This document shows, in pieces, positions 9,475 to 17,906 of a stretch of DNA of 64,000 bases. Made by a program: the position numbers and the translations under genes. The notes below the pieces were generated by a model. That model had not been told where the DNA came from. It saw only the letters and a program-made list of their open reading frames with translations, and did not search any database. Source of the DNA: an uncultured Pseudorhodobacter sp. (GTDB lineage Bacteria; Pseudomonadota; Alphaproteobacteria; Rhodobacterales; Rhodobacteraceae); contig CAJXWJ010000001.1 of assembly GCA_913062925.1 (NCBI GenBank), positions 62,001-126,000 of the forward strand. The letters run 5' to 3'. The number at the start of each line of letters is the position of its first letter. Position 1 is the stretch's first letter.

Positions 9475-9503
9475 AATCCCCCGCGGTTATGCCGGCGTGT
9501 TCG

Positions 9504-9541
9504 GAAGCCTCCGGCGGGGATATTTTTTGCCAAGATGAAAG
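9504..9541 (-). repeat. Intergenic repeat copy R2
   Basis: Read on the minus strand this is TTTCATCTTGG, then AAAAAATATCC, then CGCCGGAGG. It is the same core as R1 and R3 and lies just upstream of cobQ. A further inverted repeat, CCGCATCTC (9555-9563) with GAGATGCGG (9581-9589), follows. No gene is visible between 9475 and 9731. Confidence 0.65.
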
Positions 9542-9670
9542 CCGAAAGGCGGCACCGCATCTCGGGCCGCGCGGGCGGGGGAGATGCGGCACTTTCACCT
9601 TGGGCGGCCATCGGGGTCCCCCCCTGTTCCGCCATTTCAGTTTGCCCGATCAAGGTTAACATTTCGTTGC

Positions 9671-9731
9671 TTTCATCTTGGCCTAAATATCCCGGGGTGA
9701 GCGCCGCAGGCGCGAGGGGCTGGCCCCTCTC
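9671..9731 (+). repeat. Intergenic repeat copy R3 with two hairpins
   Basis: TTTCATCTTGG begins at 9671, AAATATCC at 9685, then two short hairpins: GCGCC-GCA-GGCGC, and GAGGGGC-TG-GCCCCTC, which ends at the cobO stop codon. It probably acts as the 3' end structure for cobO. Confidence 0.68.
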
Positions 9732-10391
9732 TTAAAACTCGACGCCTGCCTGCGCTTTTATGCCTGCACGGAAGGGGTGTTTGATCAAGGTCATTTCGGT
9801 GACCAGATCGGCGGCTTCGATCAATTCGGGTTTTGCATTGCGGCCTGTCATCACCACATGGGTCAGCGGGGGCTTTTCGGTTGCAAGAAAGGTTAGAACC
9901 TCATTGATATCAAGATAATCATAGCGCAGGGCGATATTGATCTCATCCAGCAAGACAAGGCGATTGTCGGGGTCGCGGATCAGCTCTTTGGCTTTTTCCC
10001 AGCCTTTGGCGGCCATGGCGATGTCGCGGGCGCGGTCTTGGGTTTCCCAGGTGAAGCCTTCGCCCATGGCGTGAAATTCGCACAGGTCGGCGAAGTTTTC
10101 CTCGATGATCCGCCGCTCGCCCGTATCCCAAGCGCCTTTGATGAATTGCACCACCGCGCAGGGCATCTCATGCGCGATGCAGCGCAGAATCATGCCAAAA
10201 CCGCTAGACGATTTGCCTTTTCCGGCACCCGTATGCACGATCAGCAGGCCCTTATCGCCCGCTTTGCCGGCCATGATCTTGTCGCGCGCCGCTTTCTTCT
10301 TGGCCATCTTGCGGGCGTGGCGGGCGTTTTCATCGCCTGATGTGTCGGCTTTTGCGATTGCATCTTGGGGGGGCGTCTGTGTCGGGGCCAT
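9732..10391 (-). CDS. cobO: Cob(I)yrinic acid a,c-diamide adenosyltransferase
   Basis: The 219-aa CobA/CobO-type ATP:corrinoid adenosyltransferase installs the upper 5'-deoxyadenosyl ligand. The P-loop GAGKGKSS is at residues 55-62, and VLLDEINIALRYDYL gives the Walker B-like region. The frame is open much further upstream (to 11348), but homology begins at the ATG at 10391, behind CAGAGG. It diverges from the riboswitch-led operon; only about 50 bp separate its start from the riboswitch P1 stem. Confidence 0.93.
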   Translation of the reverse strand: MAPTQTPPQDAIAKADTSGDENARHARKMAKKKAARDKIMAGKAGDKGLLIVHTGAGKGKSSSGFGMILRCIAHEMPCAVVQFIKGAWDTGERRIIEENFADLCEFHAMGEGFTWETQDRARDIAMAAKGWEKAKELIRDPDNRLVLLDEINIALRYDYLDINEVLTFLATEKPPLTHVVMTGRNAKPELIEAADLVTEMTLIKHPFRAGIKAQAGVEF

Positions 10392-10440
10392 GATACCTCT
10401 GCTTTGCTTGACAAGGGCGTGTATTCTGCCACAGGTGAGG

Positions 10441-10632
10441 CAGCGCTGGTTCCTGTCTATGACAGGCGAAGAGGGAATGCAAAAGGGGGCGACCCCCGAA
10501 GCTGCCGCCCCCGCGACCGTGACCGGAGAGGTCGCCCATGCCACTGGCCGCAAGGTTCGGGAAGGCGGGCGACCGTTAAGTGGCCTGATCTGGCCGCTTT
10601 GGATCCGCAAGCCGGGAGACCTGCCAGCGCTG
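10441..10632 (+). promoter_or_regulatory. Cobalamin (B12) riboswitch
   Basis: A plus-strand adenosylcobalamin aptamer is recognisable from its conserved blocks: GAGGGAATGC near 10471, GCTGCCGCCCCCGC at 10501-10514, the B12 box GCCACTGG at 10540-10547, and GCCGGGAGACCTGCC at 10611-10625. The closing P1 stem is GCGCTGG (10443-10449) with CCAGCGC (10624-10630). The remaining 100 bases before the 10734 start form the expression platform; no U-tract terminator is clear, so control of translation initiation is likely. It should repress the DUF1636-cobW-cobN...cobF operon when coenzyme B12 is plentiful. Confidence 0.93.
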
Positions 10633-10733
10633 AGACTGAACGGGCGGACGGGGTGTTCCGCGACCAGCAGGCACTTGCGCCTTTTGGCGAGCGCTCTGGC
10701 ATTCCCCGTCATCCCCAGATTGGGCGAGGGTTG

Positions 10734-11090
10734 ATGAGCGTTACACTTCATGTTTGCACCACCTGCAAAGCGAACCTGCCACTGGCCGAGGGCGAGCAGC
10801 CTTTGGGTGCGCGGTTGCACGCGGCGCTGATCGCGGGCGAGGCGCCGCAGGGTGTGCGCATTGTTGGGGTGGAATGTCTGTCGGCCTGCGCGCAGGGGGC
10901 GGCGATTGCCCTGTCGGCACCGGGGCGTTGGTCTTATGTTTACGGTCGTCTGACCGAAGCCGATGCGCCCGATATCCTTTTGGGCGCTGCGGCCTATGCC
11001 GAGGCGGCCGATGGCCTTGTGCCTTGGCGCGCCCGTCCTGTAATCTTTCGCAAGCAAAGCCTTGCGCGCATCCCCCCATTGGAGAGCTGA
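10734..11090 (+). CDS. DUF1636 family protein, putative metal or Fe-S binding
   Basis: The 118-aa protein has four cysteines arranged as C8-X2-C11 and C48-X3-C52 (CTTC and CLSAC). This resembles thioredoxin-like [2Fe-2S] ferredoxins, and DUF1636 proteins are usually found beside cobalamin genes. Its function is not known. It is the first gene behind the riboswitch and is followed 1 bp later by cobW, so a role in cobalt handling or as an electron donor for corrin-ring redox chemistry is plausible; this is inference. The ATG at 10734 follows GGGCGAGGG. Confidence 0.72.
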   Translation: MSVTLHVCTTCKANLPLAEGEQPLGARLHAALIAGEAPQGVRIVGVECLSACAQGAAIALSAPGRWSYVYGRLTEADAPDILLGAAAYAEAADGLVPWRARPVIFRKQSLARIPPLES

Positions 11091-11091
11091 C

Positions 11092-12126
11092 ATGACCGAT
11101 CTGGCAAAAATCCCTGTAACCGTGATCACCGGCTTTTTGGGCGCGGGCAAGACCACCTTGATCCGGCATTTGATGCAAAACCCGCAGGGCAAGCGCTTGG
11201 CAATTTTGGTCAATGAGTTTGGCACCGTCGGCGTCGATGGCGACATTCTGAAATCTTGCGCCGATGACAATTGCCCGGTCGAGAATATCGTCGAGCTGGC
11301 CAATGGCTGCATCTGCTGCACGGTTGCCGATGATTTCATTCCGACCATCGAGGCGCTGATGGCGCTGCCGGTGCGCCCGGATCATATCATCATCGAGACC
11401 TCGGGGCTGGCGCTGCCAAAGCCGCTGCTCAAGGCCTTTGACTGGCCGGCGATCCGCTCAAAGATCACGGTCGATGGCGTGATCGCTTTGGCCGATGCCG
11501 AAGCGGTGGCGGCAGGGCGCTTTGCGCCGGATGTGGCGGCGGTAGATGCGCAGCGCTTGGCCGATGACAGCATTGACCACGAAACCCCCTTGTCCGAGGT
11601 GTTTGAAGATCAGATCGCCTGCGCCGATATCGTGCTGATGTCCAAGGCTGATTTGGCTGGCGAGGCCGGTTTGGCCGCAGCCCGCGCTATCATCATCGCC
11701 GAGCAGCCCCGCCCGACGCCGATTTTGGCGATGTCGGAAGGCATTATTGATCCGGCGCTGATCTTGGGGCTGAACGCTAAGGCCGAAGACGATCTGGCCG
11801 CGCGCCCCTCGCATCACGATGGCCACGACGACCATGAGCATGATGATTTTGACACCGTGGTGATTGATCTGCCCGAAATCGCCGAGATCGAGGTTTTGGT
11901 CGCAGCCATTCAGCGGCTGGCCGCCGAGCAGAACATCTTGCGGGTCAAGGGCTATGTCGCGGTGACCGGCAAGCCGATGCGTCTGCTGGTGCAGGCGGTG
12001 GGCGCGCGGGTGCGGCACCAGTTTGACCGGCCTTGGGGCGCTCTGCCGCGCAAGGGGCAATTGGTGGTGATTGCCGAGCATGATCACATTGATCTGGCGG
12101 CCATTCGCGCCGTGCTGGGGGCCTAA
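11092..12126 (+). CDS. cobW: CobW family GTPase, cobalt chaperone
   Basis: The 344-aa G3E-family GTPase has the Walker A loop GFLGAGKTT at residues 14-22 and the metal-binding GCICC motif at residues 72-76. A histidine- and aspartate-rich linker (HHDGHDDHEHDD) lies near residue 240, before the C-terminal CobW_C domain. CobW is thought to deliver Co2+ to the CobN-containing cobaltochelatase, which fits its position directly before cobN with only 6 bp between them. Confidence 0.93.
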   Translation: MTDLAKIPVTVITGFLGAGKTTLIRHLMQNPQGKRLAILVNEFGTVGVDGDILKSCADDNCPVENIVELANGCICCTVADDFIPTIEALMALPVRPDHIIIETSGLALPKPLLKAFDWPAIRSKITVDGVIALADAEAVAAGRFAPDVAAVDAQRLADDSIDHETPLSEVFEDQIACADIVLMSKADLAGEAGLAAARAIIIAEQPRPTPILAMSEGIIDPALILGLNAKAEDDLAARPSHHDGHDDHEHDDFDTVVIDLPEIAEIEVLVAAIQRLAAEQNILRVKGYVAVTGKPMRLLVQAVGARVRHQFDRPWGALPRKGQLVVIAEHDHIDLAAIRAVLGA

Positions 12127-12132
12127 TTCGCC

Positions 12133-15100
12133 ATGCATGTCGTCTTTCGCGAAAGCCATGGGCTGGAGGATACCGAGGCACCGTTTGATCTGGGGCAGAC
12201 GCCTGCGGATCTGGTGGTGCTGTCGTTTTCTGACAGTGACCTTGGGGCTTTCGCGGCGGGCTGGCAGCGCGGGCGCGAGAAATTGCCCAGCCTGCGTTTG
12301 GCCAATCTGATTGCGCTCAAGCATCCGATGTCGGTCGATGCCTATGTCGAACGCACTTTGGTGGGCGTCAAAGGCATCTTGGTGCGGGTGATTGGCGGCG
12401 AAAATTACTGGCCCTATGGCCTGATGCAGCTGCAAGATTATGCGCGCAGGCATGGCGTGGCCTTGGCGGTGCTGCCGGCGGATGGGCGCGAAGATGCAGC
12501 TCTTGATGGCTATTCGACGCTGCCGGTCTCGACGCTGCGCCGGCTTTCGGCGCTGTGTGATGCGGGTGGTGCGGTGGCAGCGCAGGCGGCTTTGGCGCAA
12601 TTGGCGCTTGCGGCGGGGCTTTATGCCGGGCCGGTCGTGGGTGATAAAACCGTGCCAAGCTGCGGCTGGTACGACCCCGCGCAGGGCGTGATTGCGGCGC
12701 CCGTGGTGCAGGGGCCTGCGGTTTTGGTCAGCTTTTATCGCAGCTATCTGACGGCGGCCGATACCGCGCCGATTGATGCGCTGATTGCCGCGCTGCGCGC
12801 CAAGGGTGTGGCGGCTTATGGCGTGTTTGTGCCCTCGCTTAAGGCCAGCGGCGCTGCCGCGTTTCTGGCAGACGCTTTTGCAGCGGTGCCCCCGGTGGCG
12901 ATCATCAATGCAACGGCGTTTTCAGGGCGCGGGGCTGATGGCACCACCCCGCTTGATGCGCCGCAATGTCCGGTGTTTCAGGTCGCCCTTTCCACCGCGC
13001 GCAGGCGCGATTGGGCCGGATCAGAGCGCGGGCTGGCCCCTGCGGATCTGGCAATGCATGTGGTGCTGCCCGAGGTGGATGGCCGGATTTTCGCCGGTCT
13101 GATCAGCTTTAAATCCCCCGGCAAGCGCGATCCTGATCTGCAATTCTCGCGGTTTGCGCATCGCGCGGATCTGGGGCGGATCAATCAGGTTGTGGCGCGG
13201 GTGCTGGGCTGGCTGCGGCTGGCTGCGGTGCCTGTGGCGGAAAAATCTGTGGCGATTGTGCTGTCGACCTACCCCGGACGGCCTGACCAGATTGCGCATG
13301 CGGTGGGCTTGGATGCTCTGGCCTCGACCCGAGCGATTTTGCAGCAGATGGCGGCGCAGGGGCATGATGTCTCGGCCCCCGATGCGCTTGGGCCGCGCCT
13401 GATTGCCGAGCGGCTGTCTTGGCCGCTTCAGGACTATCATGCCGCCCTGTCGCAGCTGCCGCAGGCTTTGCGTGACCAGTTGGCGCAGGCTTGGGGCGCG
13501 CCAGAGCAGGATGCGGCTTGCGATGCGGGGGCGTTTCACTTTGCGGCCTTGCGGGCGGGCCGCGCCCTGATCGCGCTGCAACCCGAGCGCGGCCATGTCG
13601 CCGCCCGCGATGGCGATTACCATGATCTGTCGCGGGTTCCGCGCCACGGCTATGTGGCGTTTTATCTGTGGCTGCGCGCGCAGGGGCTTCATGCGCTGTT
13701 GCATATCGGTGCGCATGGCACGCTGGAATGGCTGCCGGGCAAATCGGTGGCGCTGTCGGCCGATTGCTGGCCCGAGGTTTTGCTGGCCGATCTGCCGGTG
13801 ATCTATCCCTTTATCGTCAATGATCCGGGCGAGGCTGCACAGGCCAAGCGGCGGATTGGCGCTGTGACCTTGGGCCATTTGCCGCCGCCCTTGGCGCAAT
13901 CGGCGGTGCCCGAAGGTCTGTTGCGGCTGGAACGGCTGCTGGACGAATACTCGACCGCCGATGGGCTGGACCCGTCGCGCCGCGATCGGTTGATCGGCAG
14001 CATCCGCGCCGAGGCGCAGGCCTCGGGCGTCGAGGCCGATCTGGGCTTACCTGCGGGGGCATCGGCTGCCGAGGCGATCACGCGGATCGACCGCTTTGTC
14101 TGCGATATTAAGGAAAGCCAGTTTGGCGACGGGCTGCATATCTACGGTGCGGCTGCGGGCGAGGCCGAGGGGCTGATGACCGCGCTTGCAGGCGCGCGGG
14201 TGCCTGCGGGGCCTTCTGGCAGCCCGTGGCGGGGGCGGTCGGATGTGCTGCCAACGGGGCGCAATCTGTACACGGTCGATCCGCGCGCGGTGCCATCGCG
14301 GGCGGCCTATGCCCAGGGTGTCAAGCTTGCCGAAGAGCTGTTGCGGCGGCATTTGCAAGACAAGGGCGATTGGCCGCGCGGCTTGGTGATTGACCTCTGG
14401 GGGTCTGCCACCATGCGCACGGCGGGCGAAGAATTGGCGATGGCGCTGCATTTGGCAGGGCTTGCGCCGAAATGGGACGAGGGGTCAGAGCGGGTTTCGG
14501 GCTTTGAAATCCTGCCGCTGGCCTTGCTGGACCGGCCGCGCATTGATGTCACGCTGCGGGTCTCGGGTCTGTTCCGCGATGTCTTTGGCGGGCTGGCGCA
14601 ATTGTTCGAAGCCGGGGCCACGGCCTTGTCGCAGCGCGACGAGGCGGCAGATATGAACCCCTATCTTGCGCGGGCTGCACGGGTTTTTGGCCCCAAGCCC
14701 GGGCTTTACGGCATGGGGATGGAGCCCGCGCTGGAGGATTATTCCGACGCGGGCCGCATGGCTGCGGGCGAGGCTTGGTTAAGCAGTTCGGAATGGGCGA
14801 TTGATGCCAAGGGCGAGATTTCGCAAGATCGCGCCGGCCTTGCCCAGCGGTTGCAGGCAGCAGATGGCTATGCGCATGTGCAAGATCTGGTGGAAACCGA
14901 CATCCTGATGGCGCCAGATTACGCCGCCCATGAAGGCGGATTTGCCGCCGCCATGGCTGCGGTTGGCGCGGCGGAACCGGCACTTTATCACATCGACGCC
15001 AGCCGGGCTGACGCGCCGCGTGCGCGCTCGGTCTCGGAAGAGGTGGGGCGGGTGGTGCGCGCGCGCGCGGCCAACCCCGATTGGGCCAGCGGTATGATGC

Positions 15101-15369
15101 GCCACGGCTTTCGCGGCGGCGCCGAGATCGCGGCAACCTTGGACAACCTTGCCGCCTATGCGCATCTGACCCGCAATGTTCCGGCGCAATTGTTCGATTT
15201 GTATCACGAAGCCACCTTGGGCCGCGAGGATCTGGTGGCCTTTCTTGAGGCCGAAAACCCCGCAGCCTTGGCCGCGATGCAGGCGCGGTTTCAGGCTTTG
15301 TTTGACGCAGGGCTATGGGTGACGCGGCGCAATTCGATTGCGGCGCAGATCGGGGGCATGGATGGCTGA
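12133..15369 (+). CDS. cobN: Cobaltochelatase subunit CobN
   Basis: The 1078-aa protein is the large catalytic subunit of the ATP-dependent aerobic cobaltochelatase that inserts cobalt into hydrogenobyrinic acid a,c-diamide. It belongs to the CobN/BchH family; characteristic segments are HIGAHGTLEWLPGKSVALS in the middle and WGSATMRTAGEELAMALHLAG near residue 755. The partner AAA+ subunits CobS and CobT (cobaltochelatase naming) are not in this window. The length is in the range of shorter CobN proteins. Its 3' end overlaps the start of cobG by 8 bp. Confidence 0.94.
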   Translation: MHVVFRESHGLEDTEAPFDLGQTPADLVVLSFSDSDLGAFAAGWQRGREKLPSLRLANLIALKHPMSVDAYVERTLVGVKGILVRVIGGENYWPYGLMQLQDYARRHGVALAVLPADGREDAALDGYSTLPVSTLRRLSALCDAGGAVAAQAALAQLALAAGLYAGPVVGDKTVPSCGWYDPAQGVIAAPVVQGPAVLVSFYRSYLTAADTAPIDALIAALRAKGVAAYGVFVPSLKASGAAAFLADAFAAVPPVAIINATAFSGRGADGTTPLDAPQCPVFQVALSTARRRDWAGSERGLAPADLAMHVVLPEVDGRIFAGLISFKSPGKRDPDLQFSRFAHRADLGRINQVVARVLGWLRLAAVPVAEKSVAIVLSTYPGRPDQIAHAVGLDALASTRAILQQMAAQGHDVSAPDALGPRLIAERLSWPLQDYHAALSQLPQALRDQLAQAWGAPEQDAACDAGAFHFAALRAGRALIALQPERGHVAARDGDYHDLSRVPRHGYVAFYLWLRAQGLHALLHIGAHGTLEWLPGKSVALSADCWPEVLLADLPVIYPFIVNDPGEAAQAKRRIGAVTLGHLPPPLAQSAVPEGLLRLERLLDEYSTADGLDPSRRDRLIGSIRAEAQASGVEADLGLPAGASAAEAITRIDRFVCDIKESQFGDGLHIYGAAAGEAEGLMTALAGARVPAGPSGSPWRGRSDVLPTGRNLYTVDPRAVPSRAAYAQGVKLAEELLRRHLQDKGDWPRGLVIDLWGSATMRTAGEELAMALHLAGLAPKWDEGSERVSGFEILPLALLDRPRIDVTLRVSGLFRDVFGGLAQLFEAGATALSQRDEAADMNPYLARAARVFGPKPGLYGMGMEPALEDYSDAGRMAAGEAWLSSSEWAIDAKGEISQDRAGLAQRLQAADGYAHVQDLVETDILMAPDYAAHEGGFAAAMAAVGAAEPALYHIDASRADAPRARSVSEEVGRVVRARAANPDWASGMMRHGFRGGAEIAATLDNLAAYAHLTRNVPAQLFDLYHEATLGREDLVAFLEAENPAALAAMQARFQALFDAGLWVTRRNSIAAQIGGMDG

Positions 15370-16540
15370 AGTGGTCATTCAGGGCGCAAACATTCAGGGC
15401 CCGATTATCCAAGGCCCAATTATCCAAGGCTGGTGCCCGGGTGCGCTGCGGCCGATGGCCTCGGGTGACGGGCTGGTGGTGCGGGTGCGCCCGCATGGCG
15501 GGCGGCTGTCCCAAGCCCAAGCGCGCGGCATCGCGGATCTGGCGCTGCGGCATGGCAACGGCTTGATTGATCTGTCGAACCGCGCAAATCTGCAACTGCG
15601 CGGCGTCACCGAGGCAAGCTATCCTGCGCTGATCGCGGGGCTGCGGCAGCTGGGGCTGATCGACGACAGCGCCGAGGCCGAGGCGCGGCGCAATATCATC
15701 GTGACGCCGTTTTGGCACAGCGCTGATCCGACACAACAGCTTGCGGCAGAGCTGACGGCGGCCTTGGCCGCAGCGGATGCGCCCGCATTGCCCGCAAAGT
15801 TTGGCTTTGTGCTGGATACCGCCGCGCGTCCGGTGTTGCGCGATGTCAGCGCCGATATCTGGATCGAGACCGGCCCCGAGGGTCTGTTGCTGGCCGTGCA
15901 GGGCGGCGCGAAAGCGGTCAGCGCCAAAGACGCTGTGGCGCAGGCCTTGGCCTTGGCGCGCTGGTTCTTGGATGCGGGCGGGGTGACAGGCGGGCGGGGC
16001 CGGATGGCGCAGCTTTTGGCGCGGATCGGCCTGCCTGCTGGCTTTGAGGCGCCGCGCTTGCCGCCCTTGCGCGCGACGCTTGGCGCGCAGGCGCAGGGGC
16101 AGCTGCTGGGCTTTGACTTTGGCCAGATGCAGGCGCAAACGCTGGCCGCCTTGGCCGATCTGGGGGCGCTGCGGCTGACACCTTGGCGGATGCTGTTGAT
16201 CGAAGGCTTGGCGCAGGCGCCTGATCTGGCAGGCGTGATCACCCGCGCCGAGGATCCGATGCTGCGGGTGGTTGCCTGTTCGGGCGCGCCCGCCTGCCCG
16301 CAGGCGCTTGGCGACACCCGCGGCCTTGCCCGCGCGCTTGCCCCGCATGTGACGGGGCTTTTGCATGTCTCGGGCTGCGCCAAGGGCTGCGCGCACCCGG
16401 GGCCCGCGCGCACCCTAACCGCGACCCCTGTCGGTTTCGACCTGATCTGTGACGGTCCTGCATCTGGCATTCCCGACCGCATCGCGCTATCCGCGTCCGA
16501 GCTTATCTGCGACCCCTCTCTTATCTCAAAGGCCCCCTGA
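15362..16540 (+). CDS. cobG: Precorrin-3B synthase
   Basis: CobG is an oxygen-using Fe-S enzyme of the sulfite/nitrite-reductase fold that converts precorrin-3A to precorrin-3B; its presence marks the aerobic route. The 392-aa product has two ferredoxin-like half domains and the cluster cysteines in CSGAPACPQAL and SGCAKGCAHPG. The N-terminus is unusual: before the conserved WCPGALRPM it carries a short tandem repeat (IQGANIQGPIIQGPIIQG), encoded by a roughly 15-bp DNA repeat at about 15376-15430. The stop and the cobH start share one base. Confidence 0.9.
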   Translation: MAEVVIQGANIQGPIIQGPIIQGWCPGALRPMASGDGLVVRVRPHGGRLSQAQARGIADLALRHGNGLIDLSNRANLQLRGVTEASYPALIAGLRQLGLIDDSAEAEARRNIIVTPFWHSADPTQQLAAELTAALAAADAPALPAKFGFVLDTAARPVLRDVSADIWIETGPEGLLLAVQGGAKAVSAKDAVAQALALARWFLDAGGVTGGRGRMAQLLARIGLPAGFEAPRLPPLRATLGAQAQGQLLGFDFGQMQAQTLAALADLGALRLTPWRMLLIEGLAQAPDLAGVITRAEDPMLRVVACSGAPACPQALGDTRGLARALAPHVTGLLHVSGCAKGCAHPGPARTLTATPVGFDLICDGPASGIPDRIALSASELICDPSLISKAP

Positions 16541-17169
16541 TGCCGCATACCTACATCACCGATGGCGCCGAGATTTACCGCCAGTCCTTTGCCACCATCC
16601 GCGCCGAGGCCGATCTGGCGCGCTTTACCCCCGAGGAAGAGATCGTGGTGGTGCGGATGATCCATGCCGCTGGCATGGTGGGGCTGGAACAGCATGTGCA
16701 GTTTTCGGCAGGCATGGCGATTGCGGCGCGGGCGGCACTGGAAGCTGGCGCGCCGATCCTGTGTGATGCGCGCATGGTGTCGGAAGGGGTAACCCGTGGC
16801 CGCCTGCCTGCGGGCAATCAGGTGATCTGCACGCTGCATGATCCTGCGGTGATCGGCATGGCCAAGGCGATGGGCAACACCCGCTCGGCCGCCGCACTCG
16901 AGCTGTGGCGTCCGCATCTGGCGGGGGCGGTGGTGGCGATTGGCAATGCGCCGACCGCGCTGTTTCATCTGCTGAATATGCTGGAGGATCCAACCTGCCC
17001 GCGCCCTGCGGCGATCATTGGCTGCCCGGTCGGCTTTATCGGGGCTGCGGAATCCAAGGCGGCACTGATGGCGGATCTGCCGGTGCCATCGGTGGTGGTG
17101 CAGGGGCGCTTGGGTGGCTCTGCGATCACGGTGGCTGCGATCAACGCTTTGGCAAGCCGGATTGAATGA
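16540..17169 (+). CDS. cobH: Precorrin-8X methylmutase
   Basis: The 209-aa enzyme moves the C-11 methyl group to C-12, giving hydrogenobyrinic acid. The catalytic histidine is visible in MIHAAGMVGLEQH (H42), and the glycine-rich VIGCPVGFIGAAESK segment is typical. Length matches the family. It overlaps cobG by one base and cobI by an ATGA junction. Confidence 0.94.
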   Translation: MPHTYITDGAEIYRQSFATIRAEADLARFTPEEEIVVVRMIHAAGMVGLEQHVQFSAGMAIAARAALEAGAPILCDARMVSEGVTRGRLPAGNQVICTLHDPAVIGMAKAMGNTRSAAALELWRPHLAGAVVAIGNAPTALFHLLNMLEDPTCPRPAAIIGCPVGFIGAAESKAALMADLPVPSVVVQGRLGGSAITVAAINALASRIE

Positions 17170-17906
17170 TGGGCAAGATCATTTGCACCGGCCTTGGCCC
17201 CGGCGACCCTGATCTGATTTCGGTGAAATCAGATCGTCTGATCCGCAGCGCGCGCCATGTCGCCTATTTCCGCAAGGCAGGCCGCGCAGGCCAAGCCCGC
17301 CGCATCGTCGAAGGCATGCTGGCCGCCGATGTCACCGAATATGCGATGGAATATCCGGTCACGACCGAGCTGCCCTTTGACAGCCCCGCCTATAATCAAG
17401 CGCTTGCGCAGTTCTATGATGATTGGGCCGACCGGCTTGCACTGTTGTCGCAAAGCGCCGAGGTGATCGTGCTGTGTGAAGGCGATCCGCTGTTTTATGG
17501 CTCGTTCATGCATCTGCACACCCGCCTGCAGGGCCGCGCCGAGGTCGAGGTGATTGCAGGCATCACCGGCATGACCGGCTGCTGGAACGCGATTGGCGCG
17601 CCCTTTACTTGGGGCGATGATGTGCTGTGTGTGCTGATGGCGACGCTGCCCGAGGCCGATCTGGTGGCGCATATGAGCCGCTCTGACGCCATGGTGGTGA
17701 TGAAAACCGGTCGCAACCTGCCCAAGGTGCGGCGGGCTTTGCAAGCGGTTGGCCGGTTGCAGGATGCTTGGCTGGTCGAACGCGGCACCATGCCGACCCA
17801 GCGCATCGCCAAGCTGGCCGATGTGAACCCCGAAGACTGCCCCTATTTCGCGATCGTGCTGGTGCATGGTCAGGGCCGGCGTCCTGAATTGGGGGGCATC
17901 GAATGA
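17166..17906 (+). CDS. cobI: Precorrin-2 C20-methyltransferase
   Basis: This SAM-dependent methyltransferase of the tetrapyrrole (SUMT-like) family methylates precorrin-2 at C-20. It has the N-terminal CTGLGPGDPDLISVKS signature and the VLCEGDPLFYGSFMHLHTRL segment characteristic of CobI/CbiL. The product is 246 aa; a second ATG at 17169 is an equally possible start. It overlaps cobH and cobJ by 4 bp each. Confidence 0.93.
   Translation: MMGKIICTGLGPGDPDLISVKSDRLIRSARHVAYFRKAGRAGQARRIVEGMLAADVTEYAMEYPVTTELPFDSPAYNQALAQFYDDWADRLALLSQSAEVIVLCEGDPLFYGSFMHLHTRLQGRAEVEVIAGITGMTGCWNAIGAPFTWGDDVLCVLMATLPEADLVAHMSRSDAMVVMKTGRNLPKVRRALQAVGRLQDAWLVERGTMPTQRIAKLADVNPEDCPYFAIVLVHGQGRRPELGGIE

Noticed and set aside
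9471-9662. A 63-aa minus-strand frame upstream of cobQ
   Set aside because: It runs across the R2 repeat and an inverted repeat and shows no homology or good ribosome-binding site.
9475-9731. A second cobalamin riboswitch upstream of cobQ
   Set aside because: No B12 box or GCCGGGAGACC-like block is present on either strand; only repeats and inverted repeats are seen.
10408-10413. TTGACA before the riboswitch as a -35 box
   Set aside because: No acceptable -10 hexamer lies 16-18 bases downstream, so I did not call a promoter.
10392-11348. Long N-terminal extension of cobO
   Set aside because: The frame is open by chance across the riboswitch and DUF1636 region; CobO homology starts at 10391.
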